Origin: an uncultured Oscillospiraceae bacterium
GTDB taxonomy: Bacteria > Bacillota > Clostridia > Oscillospirales > Acutalibacteraceae
Reading direction: 5' to 3'
Length of the DNA: 36,467 nt
Assembly (NCBI GenBank): GCA_905211675.1
Contig: CAJMBP010000005.1
Location: 1-36,467 of the forward strand
The stretch's first letter is position 1, and each line of letters starts with the position of its first letter. The position numbers were made by a program, and so were the translations under genes. This document shows, in pieces, positions 24,858-32,381 of this stretch. A model generated the notes under the pieces. That model saw nothing but the letters and a program-made list of their open reading frames with translations, was not told where the DNA came from and did not search any database.

Positions 24858-25691
24858 ATGCGAGCTGACGGAACACGAATTAAAAACGCCGACCCTATGT
24901 ATACGGTTGCGGCATACATTATGAACAAGCGTGTTGACTCTATGAATATGATTACAATTGATATACCTATAGAGCCTATAAAGGAATATCTTAACAAAAA
25001 GCGTAAGCAGGGTGTAAATATTAGTCACATGGCTGTCGTTATGTCGGCTTTTATCCGCACGATGCGAGATTATCCCGAGCTTAACCGTTTTGTTGTAAAC
25101 AGAAAAATTTACCAGCGTAATGAAATCGCGGTAGGTATGGTTGTTTTACAGCCCGGTGAAAACGGACACGGCACAATGTCAAAAATGTATTTTGACGAAA
25201 ATAATACGATATATGAAGTCAATGACATTATTAACAAATATGTCGAAGAAAACCGCCAAACACCAAAATCAAACGGCACCGAAAAAATGATTAAGTTTTT
25301 ACTCAGTATGCCGGGTATTCTTCCGATAGGCGTTGCTTTGTTTAAATGGCTTGACAAGCACGGTCTACTGCCTAAAGCGATTATTGATATGTCGCCGTTT
25401 CACATGAGCTTCGGTATAACTAATTTGGCTTCGATAAGAACAAATCATATATATCATCACTGTTATGAATTCGGTACGACAAGTATATTTTTAGCAATGG
25501 GCAATTTGCGCGAAGTGCCACACCGCAAGGGCGATGAAATTGTTTTTGAAAAATGTATGCCCATAGGCGTTACTATGGATGAACGAATTGCGTCGGGTTC
25601 GTACTTTGCGACCGCTTTCAGAAAAATGCGTACATATTTGCGCAATCCCGAATTGCTTGAGACGCCTCCGACAGATACAAATAATGAATAA
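24858..25691 (+). CDS. Stand-alone 2-oxoacid dehydrogenase acyltransferase-fold protein with altered active site
   Basis: 277 residues matching, by eye, the catalytic (CAT-like) domain of E2 acyltransferases, with no lipoyl or subunit-binding domain. Blocks such as NISHMAVVMSAFIRTMRDYPELNRF, split here as NISHMAVVMSAF and YPELNRF, and SFGITNLAS align with E2 cores. In the catalytic block where E2 enzymes have DHRxxDG, this protein has DERIASG (241-247): Glu242 replaces the active-site His and Ser246 replaces the Asp. Normal E2 or chloramphenicol-acetyltransferase chemistry is therefore unlikely. It may bind CoA or an acyl group, or act as a structural or regulatory protein (inference). No E1 or E3 genes are near. 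A GGTGG ribosome binding site precedes the ATG. Confidence 0.75.
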   Translation: MRADGTRIKNADPMYTVAAYIMNKRVDSMNMITIDIPIEPIKEYLNKKRKQGVNISHMAVVMSAFIRTMRDYPELNRFVVNRKIYQRNEIAVGMVVLQPGENGHGTMSKMYFDENNTIYEVNDIINKYVEENRQTPKSNGTEKMIKFLLSMPGILPIGVALFKWLDKHGLLPKAIIDMSPFHMSFGITNLASIRTNHIYHHCYEFGTTSIFLAMGNLREVPHRKGDEIVFEKCMPIGVTMDERIASGSYFATAFRKMRTYLRNPELLETPPTDTNNE

Positions 25692-25715
25692 GTTGTAAAT
25701 ATATATATTTCACAC

Positions 25716-25744
25716 TTGATTTTAAAACATAATTGTTATAAAAT
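25716..25744 (+). promoter_or_regulatory. Promoter of fba
   Basis: TTGATT (25716-25721), 17-nt spacer, TAAAAT (25739-25744), with the start codon 36 nt downstream of the -10. Confidence 0.75.
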
Positions 25745-25779
25745 GTATTGAAAATATAAAAAACGGAGGAACATTAAAA

Positions 25780-26643
25780 ATGTTAGTATCAGCAAAAGAA
25801 ATGCTCAACAAAGCAAAAGCAGGGAAGTATGCCGTAGGTCAGTTTAACATCAACAATCTTGAATGGACCAAGGCTATTCTTCTTACTGCACAAGAACAAA
25901 ATTCACCTGTAATTTTGGGCGTGTCCGAGGGCGCGGGCAAATATATGTGCGGCTTTAAAACCGTTGCAGCTATGGTTAAGGCGATGATTGATGAACTCGG
26001 CATTACGGTTCCGGTAGCGCTTCACCTTGACCACGGCAGTTACGAAGGCGCAAAAAAGTGCATAGCGGCCGGTTTTTCGTCTGTAATGTTTGACGGTTCG
26101 CATTATCCGATTGAAGAAAATATTGAAAAAACAAAAGAATTGGTTGCTACCTGCAATGAATTAGGTCTTTCACTTGAGGCCGAAGTAGGTTCTATCGGCG
26201 GTGAGGAAGCCGGCGTTATCGGCGCCGGCGAGGTTGCCGACCCCAAAGAGTGTAAAATGATTGCCGATTTAGGCGTTACAATGCTAGCCGCAGGTATAGG
26301 CAATATTCACGGTAAATATCCTGCTAATTGGGCAGGCCTCAGCTTTGATACGCTTGATGCAATTCAACAGCTTACAGGCGATATGCCGCTTGTTCTTCAC
26401 GGCGGCACCGGTATTCCCGCCGAAATGATTAAAAAGGCAATTTCTCTCGGTGTTTCAAAAATCAATGTTAACACCGAGTGTCAGTTGGCATTTGCCGATG
26501 CTACCCGTAAATATATTGAAGAGGGCAAAGACCTTCAGGGTAAAGGCTTCGACCCGCGTAAGCTTCTTGCTCCCGGATTTGAGGCTATTAAGGCTACCGT
26601 TAAAGAAAAGATGGAACTTTTCGGTTCGGTAGGCAAGGCTTAA
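25780..26643 (+). CDS. fba: Class II fructose-1,6-bisphosphate aldolase
   Basis: 287 residues. This zinc aldolase splits fructose 1,6-bisphosphate in glycolysis. HLDHG (82-86) carries the catalytic Asp84 and a zinc His. EAEVGSIGGEE, GNIHGKYP and LVLHGGTGIP are further class II blocks for metal and phosphate binding. A strong CGGAGGA site precedes the ATG. Codon choice looks smooth and highly expressed relative to neighbours. It is a single-gene unit closed by a terminator. Tagatose-bisphosphate aldolase is a close relative, but no sugar-specific genes support that. Confidence 0.95.
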   Translation: MLVSAKEMLNKAKAGKYAVGQFNINNLEWTKAILLTAQEQNSPVILGVSEGAGKYMCGFKTVAAMVKAMIDELGITVPVALHLDHGSYEGAKKCIAAGFSSVMFDGSHYPIEENIEKTKELVATCNELGLSLEAEVGSIGGEEAGVIGAGEVADPKECKMIADLGVTMLAAGIGNIHGKYPANWAGLSFDTLDAIQQLTGDMPLVLHGGTGIPAEMIKKAISLGVSKINVNTECQLAFADATRKYIEEGKDLQGKGFDPRKLLAPGFEAIKATVKEKMELFGSVGKA

Positions 26644-26656
26644 TATCAAAATTTTA

Positions 26657-26693
26657 AGGCTGTTCAACATCAAGGTTGAACAGCCTGTTTTAT
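26657..26693 (+). terminator. Terminator after fba
   Basis: AGGCTGTTCAA (26657-26667) pairs perfectly with TTGAACAGCCT (26676-26686) and is followed by GTTTTAT. It lies 13 nt after the fba stop. Confidence 0.85.
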
Positions 26694-26703
26694 ACGCAGA
26701 ATA

Positions 26704-26732
26704 AAAGCCGAGAATAATCTGTTCTCGGCTTT
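26704..26732 (-). terminator. Terminator after the coiled-coil gene
   Basis: AAAGCCGAGAA (26704-26714) and TTCTCGGCTTT (26722-26732), an 11-bp perfect stem; on the minus strand it ends in a T-rich run. It stands back to back with the fba terminator. Confidence 0.8.
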
Positions 26733-26739
26733 AGCTTGT

Positions 26740-27195
26740 TTATTTAGATGCAGGGGACTGCTGTTTAAGCGCGGCTCTTGTTTTACGGATTTCACCGAGG
26801 TTTGCTGTAAGACCCTCGTCGGCACGGCGCATAATATCATCAACAAAATCCTGCGCGGCACGGCGCATCTCACGGCTTTTGCCCTGAGCATTGGCAATTA
26901 TTTCGGCGGCTTTTTCCTGAGCCATCTTAACAATTTCCTCTTGTGCTACCATAGCCTTTGCCTTTTCCTCGGCACTGCGTATAATACCGTCGGCTTCACG
27001 CTTAGCGGTAGTGATAATATCAGCGCGGTCGGCAACAATGCCGCGAGCCTGTTTGATTTCACTCGGAATGTTAAGGCGTATATCATCAACAACAGCGCGA
27101 AGCTTTTCGATGTCAACTACCGTTTTCTTACCGGGTATTTTTATACCGCTGTCAAGAACCTCATCAAACTGTTCAAGTAATTCGTCAAGTGTCAT
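26740..27195 (-). CDS. Coiled-coil protein of the rsmD-coaD cluster, function unknown
   Basis: 151 residues. After a short acidic start (MTLDELLEQFDEVLDSG) and a KIPGKKTVVDIEKL turn, residues about 40-135 are one long, highly charged helix rich in Ala, Lys, Arg and Glu, with heptad-like spacing (AKREADGIIRSAEEKAKAM in short pieces). There is no signal peptide or membrane segment. It resembles proteins often labelled as ATPase or ATP-synthase-subunit-b/E-like on the basis of coiled coil only, and has no nucleotide-binding motif. A DivIVA-like or scaffold role is conceivable. It is last in the rsmD-coaD operon, 24 nt after coaD, with a GGAGG site. Confidence 0.75.
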   Translation of the reverse strand: MTLDELLEQFDEVLDSGIKIPGKKTVVDIEKLRAVVDDIRLNIPSEIKQARGIVADRADIITTAKREADGIIRSAEEKAKAMVAQEEIVKMAQEKAAEIIANAQGKSREMRRAAQDFVDDIMRRADEGLTANLGEIRKTRAALKQQSPASK

Positions 27196-27219
27196 TTTAA
27201 TTCATCCTCCGTAAGTTGT

Positions 27220-27717
27220 TTAATTTTTCTTTTTTGACATTATTCTTTCAACAATGTCGTGATGGATAACCGAGGGAACAAAGTCTTCAATATCTCCGCC
27301 CATGCCGGCTATCTGTTTTACCATACTTGAGCTCAAATACATATTTTGAGCGCTTGTGGTAAGAAACAGCGTTTCTACACCGGGGTTTAATTTTTTATTG
27401 GTAAGCGCCATCTGAAATTCATACTCAAAATCAGACATTGCGCGTAAACCCTTAATTATTGCGCACGCATTTTGTTTTGCGGCGTATTCGGCAAGCAAGC
27501 CGTCATACGAATCTACACATACATTTGTAAGATTTTTCACACTTTTTTCAATCATTGTTTTGCGTTCACTTGAAGAAAAGGTGTAATGCTTGTCGGCATT
27601 GTTCATAACAACTACAATAATTTTGTCGAACATCGCGGCGGCGCGAGTAATAATATCTATATGACCCAATGTAATGGGGTCAAAGCTACCCGGACATACA
27701 GCTATTCGTTCACTCAT
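27220..27717 (-). CDS. coaD: Pantetheine-phosphate adenylyltransferase
   Basis: 165 residues. It adenylates 4'-phosphopantetheine in coenzyme A synthesis. PGSFDPITLGHIDI at the N-terminus contains the (T/H)xGH nucleotide motif at 16-19. The late LSSSMVKQIA block corresponds to the ISSTxVR signature with Lys in place of Arg. It overlaps rsmD by 8 nt, a widely conserved gene pair. Confidence 0.95.
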   Translation of the reverse strand: MSERIAVCPGSFDPITLGHIDIITRAAAMFDKIIVVVMNNADKHYTFSSSERKTMIEKSVKNLTNVCVDSYDGLLAEYAAKQNACAIIKGLRAMSDFEYEFQMALTNKKLNPGVETLFLTTSAQNMYLSSSMVKQIAGMGGDIEDFVPSVIHHDIVERIMSKKKN

Positions 27718-28264
27718 TTTGCGTAACTTCCTTTTTATATACCGTAACGGCGGTTTTGCCGTATTTATAAATTTTCGAAATATAAAAGCCGTTTATTTTT
27801 TCGGGCAGACATATCTCGGTCGGGTGTTCGCAAAAAACCGTGCCGTAATCGCTCATAAGCGGTATAACTTTTTGAAGAGCGTCTTCAAGTATTCCCGCTT
27901 TATAGGGCGGATCGAGAAAAGCAATATCAAAAATTTGCGTGCAACGCAAAGCGAAGGTTGCATAGTCGCTTTTAAAAACCGTCGCAAGCGGCATAAGCGC
28001 AGTGTTTTCAAGGTTTTGCTTTAAAACCTTAAATGACGCATCGTTGCAATCCACAAATGTTGCAGATTCTGCACCGCGGCTTAATGCTTCAATACCGAGT
28101 TGACCGCTGCCCGCAAATAAATCAAGCACACGGCGACCTTCAATATCAAACTGTATTGAGCTGAAAAGCGCTTCTTTTACCTTTTCGCCGGTAGGGCGTA
28201 CAATATCATTGCCGGGCACGGTAACTAAACGCTTACCGCGGGCGCTGCCGGTAATTACGCGCAT
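27710..28264 (-). CDS. rsmD: 16S rRNA (guanine-966 N2)-methyltransferase
   Basis: 184 residues. RVITGSARGKRL and RPTGEKVKEALF at the N-terminus, the SAM loop LDLFAGSGQLGIEA (47-60) and the catalytic LDPPY (117-121) identify it. It methylates G966 of 16S rRNA. It is first in rsmD-coaD-coiled-coil, with a GAGGT site upstream of the ATG. Confidence 0.95.
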   Translation of the reverse strand: MRVITGSARGKRLVTVPGNDIVRPTGEKVKEALFSSIQFDIEGRRVLDLFAGSGQLGIEALSRGAESATFVDCNDASFKVLKQNLENTALMPLATVFKSDYATFALRCTQIFDIAFLDPPYKAGILEDALQKVIPLMSDYGTVFCEHPTEICLPEKINGFYISKIYKYGKTAVTVYKKEVTQNE

Positions 28265-28292
28265 TTAAAATAACCTCACAGTCCGATACTAA

Positions 28293-28400
28293 TAACGGTA
28301 CACATATAAAATACCAAGCATATTATCGCACTAAAAAGGGTAGTTTGTCAACACCTAATTTTATTTAACGGAACTTTTTCTTTTATAATGTGTACCGTTA
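28293..28400. repeat. Inverted repeat pair flanking the rsmD promoter
   Basis: TAACGGTACACAT at 28293-28305 recurs as its exact reverse complement at 28388-28400, with 82 bp between. Similarity extends on both sides (ACTAA before and ATAAAA after, with 1-2 nt indels), about 22 nt in all. The pair brackets the rsmD promoter. It may be two operator sites or remnants of something else; no protein is known for it. Confidence 0.6.
28322..28351 (-). promoter_or_regulatory. Promoter of rsmD-coaD
   Basis: Minus strand TTGACA (28346-28351), 18-nt spacer, GATAAT (28322-28327). Confidence 0.65.
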
Positions 28401-28460
28401 GTTCTTTTTTTGCAAATAATTACCGTTTTTATTTGAATTTTCAAATTATTAAAAAAATGC

Positions 28461-28489
28461 TTGATTTTTATTACGGTTTGTGGTAATAT
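28461..28489 (+). promoter_or_regulatory. Promoter of rplS
   Basis: TTGATT (28461-28466), 17-nt spacer, TAATAT (28484-28489). The expected start near 28495 coincides with the first base-paired arm of the leader. Confidence 0.75.
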
Positions 28490-28493
28490 ATTT

Positions 28494-28617
28494 GAGCATT
28501 TGATTTCACCTTGCCTTAAAAGGTGGGTTTAATGCCGAATTTTCGACATTGAAGCGGATGGTCCTCTGGCACATTATGTTTACGAACATCTGAAAAAATT
28601 TAAGGAGGAAATTTACA
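28494..28617 (+). promoter_or_regulatory. L19 ribosomal-protein leader (probable autoregulatory RNA)
   Basis: The leader folds by eye: GCATT (28496-28500) with AATGC (28531-28535) encloses CACCTT (28507-28512) with AAGGTG (28520-28525). A small CGAA/TTCG hairpin follows, then ATGTT (28576-28580) with AACAT (28585-28589) close to the AAGGAGG site. The position directly before rplS and the stacked helices match the Firmicutes L19 leader, in which free L19 is thought to repress its own mRNA. Family membership is judged from position and fold only. Confidence 0.65.
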
Positions 28618-28962
28618 GTGGATGCAGTAAAAGAATTAGCGGCTTCTCAACTCAAAAATGATGTGCCTGAAATTTTAATCGGTAGCACCGTTAAGGTTCA
28701 TGTGCGCATTAAAGAGGGCGAAAAAGAGAGAATTCAGGTGTTTGAAGGTACTGTTATTGCTAAAAATAACAGCGGCATCGCCGAAACCTTTACGGTTCGC
28801 CGTGTATCATACGGCGTAGGCGTTGAACGCGTATTTCCCGTTCATTCACCCATCGTTGCGAAGGTAGAACTTGTTCGCAAAGGCCGTGTTCGCCGTGCAA
28901 AACTTTACTATCTGCGTGATCGCGTTGGTAAGGCAGCAAAGGTAAAAGAACTTATCGGTTAA
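28618..28962 (+). CDS. rplS: 50S ribosomal protein L19
   Basis: 114 residues, the standard size. GSTVKVHVRIKEGEKERIQ and the FEGTVIAKN block and the Arg-rich RRAKLYYLRDRVGKAA tail are diagnostic. L19 sits at the 30S-50S interface. The start is GTG at 28618, supported by AAGGAGG 9 nt upstream. Translation is probably controlled by the leader. Confidence 0.97.
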   Translation: MDAVKELAASQLKNDVPEILIGSTVKVHVRIKEGEKERIQVFEGTVIAKNNSGIAETFTVRRVSYGVGVERVFPVHSPIVAKVELVRKGRVRRAKLYYLRDRVGKAAKVKELIG

Positions 28963-28978
28963 TTTCTTTTAATGAGAG

Positions 28979-29007
28979 GGGGACGGGGCGAAAGCCTTGT
29001 CCCCTTT
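28979..29007 (+). terminator. Hairpin after rplS (weak or partial terminator)
   Basis: GGGGACGGGGC (28979-28989) pairs with GCCTTGTCCCC (28994-29004), 11 bp with two G-U pairs, closed by a GAAA tetraloop. It is followed only by TTTGCTG, so termination is probably partial, letting some transcription reach lepB. An mRNA-stabilising or processing role is an alternative. Confidence 0.6.
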
Positions 29008-29042
29008 GCTGTATCTTAATTCATCGGCAGGAGGTGTCGGGT

Positions 29043-29681
29043 ATGGATGATAACAATGCAAATCTGCAGGAAAATGCGGTATTAAGCGATAAGACCGATG
29101 AAAATAAGCAATTCAAGCGCGATTTGTTTGATTGGATTGAGGTTTTGGTTCATGCTATTCTCGCGGTGGTTTTGTGCTTTAGTTTTTTGTTCAGAATCGC
29201 AACAATAGACGGCGATTCCATGATGAATACGCTTGTTGAAGGTGAGAGGGTTGTTATAAACAATATATTCTACACACCCAAGGCAGGCGATATTGTTGTT
29301 ATTTCCCGCAATAAACAAAATGATGTTTATGATAATAATCCGCAGGATAAACCAATTATTAAGCGTATAATTGCAACCGAAGGTCAATCGGTTGATATTG
29401 ACTTTGAGCAGGGCATTGTATATGTAGACGGCGTTGAGCTTGACGAACCCTACACAAAACCGATGCAGCCTTATGAAAAATACGCAAAATATGACATTCA
29501 ATTTCCGGTAACCGTTGATGAGGGCTGTGTTTTTGTTTTGGGCGATAACCGACCGGTTTCGCTTGACAGCCGTTCTTCACAAATAGGGGAATACGGTATG
29601 ATCGATACGCGCTATATTTTAGGGCATGCGGTTTTCAGAGTGTTTCCCTTCAATAAAATAGGTAAAATAGATGAACGATAA
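29043..29681 (+). CDS. lepB: Signal peptidase I
   Basis: 212 residues. An N-terminal membrane segment (31-51) follows a charged cytoplasmic tail. Catalytic Ser59 lies in DGDSMMNTL and the general-base Lys108 in IIKRIIATEG; GDNRPVSLDSR is the third signature box. It removes signal peptides from secreted proteins. The start at 29043 is chosen because AGGAGG is 8 nt upstream; a GTG at 29034 lies inside that site. It overlaps rbgA by 11 nt. Confidence 0.94.
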   Translation: MDDNNANLQENAVLSDKTDENKQFKRDLFDWIEVLVHAILAVVLCFSFLFRIATIDGDSMMNTLVEGERVVINNIFYTPKAGDIVVISRNKQNDVYDNNPQDKPIIKRIIATEGQSVDIDFEQGIVYVDGVELDEPYTKPMQPYEKYAKYDIQFPVTVDEGCVFVLGDNRPVSLDSRSSQIGEYGMIDTRYILGHAVFRVFPFNKIGKIDER

Positions 29682-30540
29682 TACACAGACAATTCAGTGG
29701 TTTCCGGGCCACATGGCAAAAACCCGACGCAAAATTGCCGAGCAGCTAAAGCTTATAGATGCCGTTGCCGAAATTGTTGACGCGCGCATACCCGTAAGCA
29801 GCAGAAACCCCGAGTTGAAAGAGATAATAGGCGATAAACCGCATTTGATTTTGCTTAATAAATGCGATATGGCAGATGACTCTGCCACAAAAAAATGGAT
29901 CGAATATTATAAATCACAGGGCATTTTTGCAATACCCGTAGATTGCAAAAACGCAAAAGGTATTTCTTTGTTCAAGGATACTGTTAAAACGCTTTTGTCC
30001 GATAGGCTCGATATGTACCGAGCAAAAGGCATGGTCGGTAAACCTTTGCGTGTTATGGTTGTCGGAATACCTAATGTCGGTAAATCTTCGTTTATTAACC
30101 GAATAGCAGGCGGCAATCGCGCAAAAGTAGAAAACCGACCGGGTGTAACGCGCGGCAATCAGTGGTTTACTGTTGACAAAGAACTTGAGTTGCTTGATAC
30201 TCCGGGTGTTTTATGGCCTAAATTTGACGACAATACCGTCGGTGAGCATTTAGCATTTACGGGCGCTGTTACAGATAGAATTATTGATACCGAGCTATTA
30301 GCAATGCGTCTTCTTGAACTGCTTATATCGTCATATCCAGATTTGCTTAATCAGCGGTACAAAATAGCGGAATTTCCCGAAGATGCTTACGACGCGCTCT
30401 GTCTTTTGGGTAAAAAACGCGGAATGGTTATTCGCGGCGGTGAAACCGATACCGAACGCGCCGCAAATATGCTGCTTGAAGAATTTCGCAGTTGCAAAAT
30501 AGGCAAAATAACGCTTGAAAGGGTAGAAAACAATGCCTGA
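29671..30540 (+). CDS. rbgA: Ribosome biogenesis GTPase RbgA (YlqF)
   Basis: 289 residues. It is a circularly permuted GTPase: G4 NKCD (63-66) comes before G1 GIPNVGKSS (131-139) and G3 DTPG (from 176). The N-terminal QWFPGHMAKTRR is diagnostic. RbgA acts late in 50S assembly. It is placed between lepB and rnhB, as in Bacillus (ylqF-rnhB). Confidence 0.96.
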   Translation: MNDNTQTIQWFPGHMAKTRRKIAEQLKLIDAVAEIVDARIPVSSRNPELKEIIGDKPHLILLNKCDMADDSATKKWIEYYKSQGIFAIPVDCKNAKGISLFKDTVKTLLSDRLDMYRAKGMVGKPLRVMVVGIPNVGKSSFINRIAGGNRAKVENRPGVTRGNQWFTVDKELELLDTPGVLWPKFDDNTVGEHLAFTGAVTDRIIDTELLAMRLLELLISSYPDLLNQRYKIAEFPEDAYDALCLLGKKRGMVIRGGETDTERAANMLLEEFRSCKIGKITLERVENNA

Positions 30541-31135
30541 TTTCAGTTATGAAAATAAAGCCGTACTTAACGGATACAAATTTATATGCGGCGTTGACGA
30601 AGCGGGTCGCGGTCCTTTGGCAGGCCCTGTTTGCGCGGCAGCGGTTATTTTACCACAGAATTTTCAAATCGAAGGTCTTGACGATTCCAAAAAATTAAGC
30701 GAAAAAAAACGCGAATTACTTTTTGATAAAATAATTGAAAATGCGGTTGCTTATAATATAGCATACGGCACTTTGGAAGAAATAGAAAGGTATAATATTC
30801 TTGAAGCAACATATATTGCAATGAACAAAGCTATCGACGGTTTGAAGGTTAAACCCGATTTTGCCTTGATTGACGGAAACAGAATTCCGAAAGGCATTAC
30901 GGTGCCTTGTGAAACGGTAGTTAAGGGCGATTCAAAGTCCTGCTCGGTAGCGGCGGCATCAATACTTGCAAAGGTAACCCGTGACCGACTTATGCTCGAA
31001 TATGATAAAAAATATCCGCAGTATCTTTTCGCAAAGCACAAGGGCTACGGCACAAAAGCTCATTATGAGGCAATAAAAAAATACGGTATTTGTGAAATTC
31101 ACCGTAAATCTTTTTTGAAAAATGTACTCGGGTAA
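30533..31135 (+). CDS. rnhB: Ribonuclease HII
   Basis: 200 residues. GVDEAGRGPLAGPVCAAAV at the N-terminus holds the catalytic Asp22-Glu23; the later SVAAASILAKVTRD block is also typical. It removes ribonucleotides and RNA from RNA-DNA hybrids. It overlaps rbgA by 8 nt and the next gene by 14 nt. Confidence 0.96.
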   Translation: MPDFSYENKAVLNGYKFICGVDEAGRGPLAGPVCAAAVILPQNFQIEGLDDSKKLSEKKRELLFDKIIENAVAYNIAYGTLEEIERYNILEATYIAMNKAIDGLKVKPDFALIDGNRIPKGITVPCETVVKGDSKSCSVAAASILAKVTRDRLMLEYDKKYPQYLFAKHKGYGTKAHYEAIKKYGICEIHRKSFLKNVLG

Positions 31136-31502
31136 CGAACGCTCGGCAACATTGGGAAAAGCCGGTGAAGATTTTGTTGCCGATTATTTAAGAAAAAACG
31201 GCTACATAATAATTAAGCGTAACTGGCGTGACAGTCGTTACGGAGAAATTGACATTGTTGCCGAAAACACCGAATTTATTGTTTTTACCGAGGTTAAAAC
31301 ACGCGCCGAAAAGGCAGTTGTAAGCGGCGTTGAGGCGGTTGACCTAAATAAGCAGCGGCGAATAAGAAACGCTTCTCAAACATTTATGCGCAGGCTGCGT
31401 ACAACCCTGCCTTTTAGGTTTGACGTTGCCGAGGTTACCGTAATTTCCGAACAGGACGGGAAGTTCAAATTTAAAATCAACTACATAGAAAATGCTTTTT
31501 AG
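31122..31502 (+). CDS. YraN/UPF0102 family nuclease-fold protein
   Basis: 126 residues. LGKAGEDFVADYLRKNGY followed by IKRNWRDSRYGEIDIVA and FTEVKTRA give the conserved Asp/Glu-x-Lys core of the PD-(D/E)XK-like UPF0102 family. Activity is not firmly established. It nearly always follows rnhB in Firmicutes, as here. It lies inside the rnhB 3' end, so it is probably translationally coupled; no better internal start was seen. Confidence 0.88.
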   Translation: MYSGNERSATLGKAGEDFVADYLRKNGYIIIKRNWRDSRYGEIDIVAENTEFIVFTEVKTRAEKAVVSGVEAVDLNKQRRIRNASQTFMRRLRTTLPFRFDVAEVTVISEQDGKFKFKINYIENAF

Positions 31503-31511
31503 GGTGATTTT

Positions 31512-32381
31512 ATGGACTTTTTTGATTTGCACTGTGATACGGCTTACCGATGTTACGGCGAGGGCGTTGATTTTTCGGATGACAGTTTGGCGGTTACGCC
31601 CGAAAAAGGAAGATGCTTTGAAAAATGGTATCAGTGTTTTGCTGTATTTTTAAAGGACGGAACCGAAAATCCGTTTGAGTATTATAAAAAAACTATTAAC
31701 TCCTTTAAATTTCAGCTGAAAAACAAAACCGAAAATCTAAATCCTATTTTTACGGTCGAGGGCGGCGCCTTAATTGAATTGGATTTAAGCCGAGTGGAAG
31801 AGTTGTATAATGACGGTATATGGGCATTAACTCTTACATGGAACGGTGAAAATCAGATTGCGGGCGGCGCCTACAGCGATGCGGGACTAAAGGAATTCGG
31901 AAGATCGGTTATAAATGAACTCAATCGTTTAAAAATGTCAACCGACCTTTCTCATCTTAACAAAAAAAGCTTTTACGATTCTCTTGAACTTTCCGATTAT
32001 CCGACAGTTACGCACTCAGCGCTTGAATATGTAAACCCGCATAAGCGTAATATTGATGACTGCCAGCTTAAACAGTTGGTGCAAAAGGGCGGCATATTCG
32101 GTCTTTGCTTTTATCCCGTGTTTTTAGGGCGGGGAGATTTGTTTGAAAACATATACCGCAATATTTTTCATATTCTTGATTTGGGCTATGAAAACTTTTT
32201 AAGCATAGGTTCCGATTTTGACGGTGCCGATATGGACAAAAGGCTTTATGACATAACCGCAGTACCTGCACTTTATAATTATCTCAAATCACGCAATATA
32301 GGCGAAAATATTCTCAAAAAAATATTTTTTGAAAATGCATATAATTTTTATACAAAAACAAAAGGGGAACAAAAACAATGA
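31512..32381 (+). CDS. Membrane dipeptidase family (peptidase M19)
   Basis: 289 residues. It is a zinc dipeptidase of the renal-dipeptidase fold. The metal and catalytic positions are recognisable: DLHCDT with His7 and Asp9, Glu in TVEGG (about 78), DLSHLN, then THSALEYVNPHKRN, and the GSDFDGAD block. It is compact compared with mammalian members and has no signal peptide, so it is probably cytosolic. The substrate may be peptides or D-amino-acid dipeptides. It overlaps thrC by 4 nt, suggesting coupling, though no pathway link is obvious. Confidence 0.87.
   Translation: MDFFDLHCDTAYRCYGEGVDFSDDSLAVTPEKGRCFEKWYQCFAVFLKDGTENPFEYYKKTINSFKFQLKNKTENLNPIFTVEGGALIELDLSRVEELYNDGIWALTLTWNGENQIAGGAYSDAGLKEFGRSVINELNRLKMSTDLSHLNKKSFYDSLELSDYPTVTHSALEYVNPHKRNIDDCQLKQLVQKGGIFGLCFYPVFLGRGDLFENIYRNIFHILDLGYENFLSIGSDFDGADMDKRLYDITAVPALYNYLKSRNIGENILKKIFFENAYNFYTKTKGEQKQ

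Larger units (their letters stand above)
28265..28617. other. 353-nt divergent intergenic region between rsmD and rplS
   Basis: It holds the rsmD promoter, a 13-nt inverted repeat pair, the rplS promoter and the L19-type leader. Between about 28401 and 28460 I see only AT-rich sequence with scattered TACCGT/ACGGT words. No small open reading frame with a ribosome binding site was found. Confidence 0.7.
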
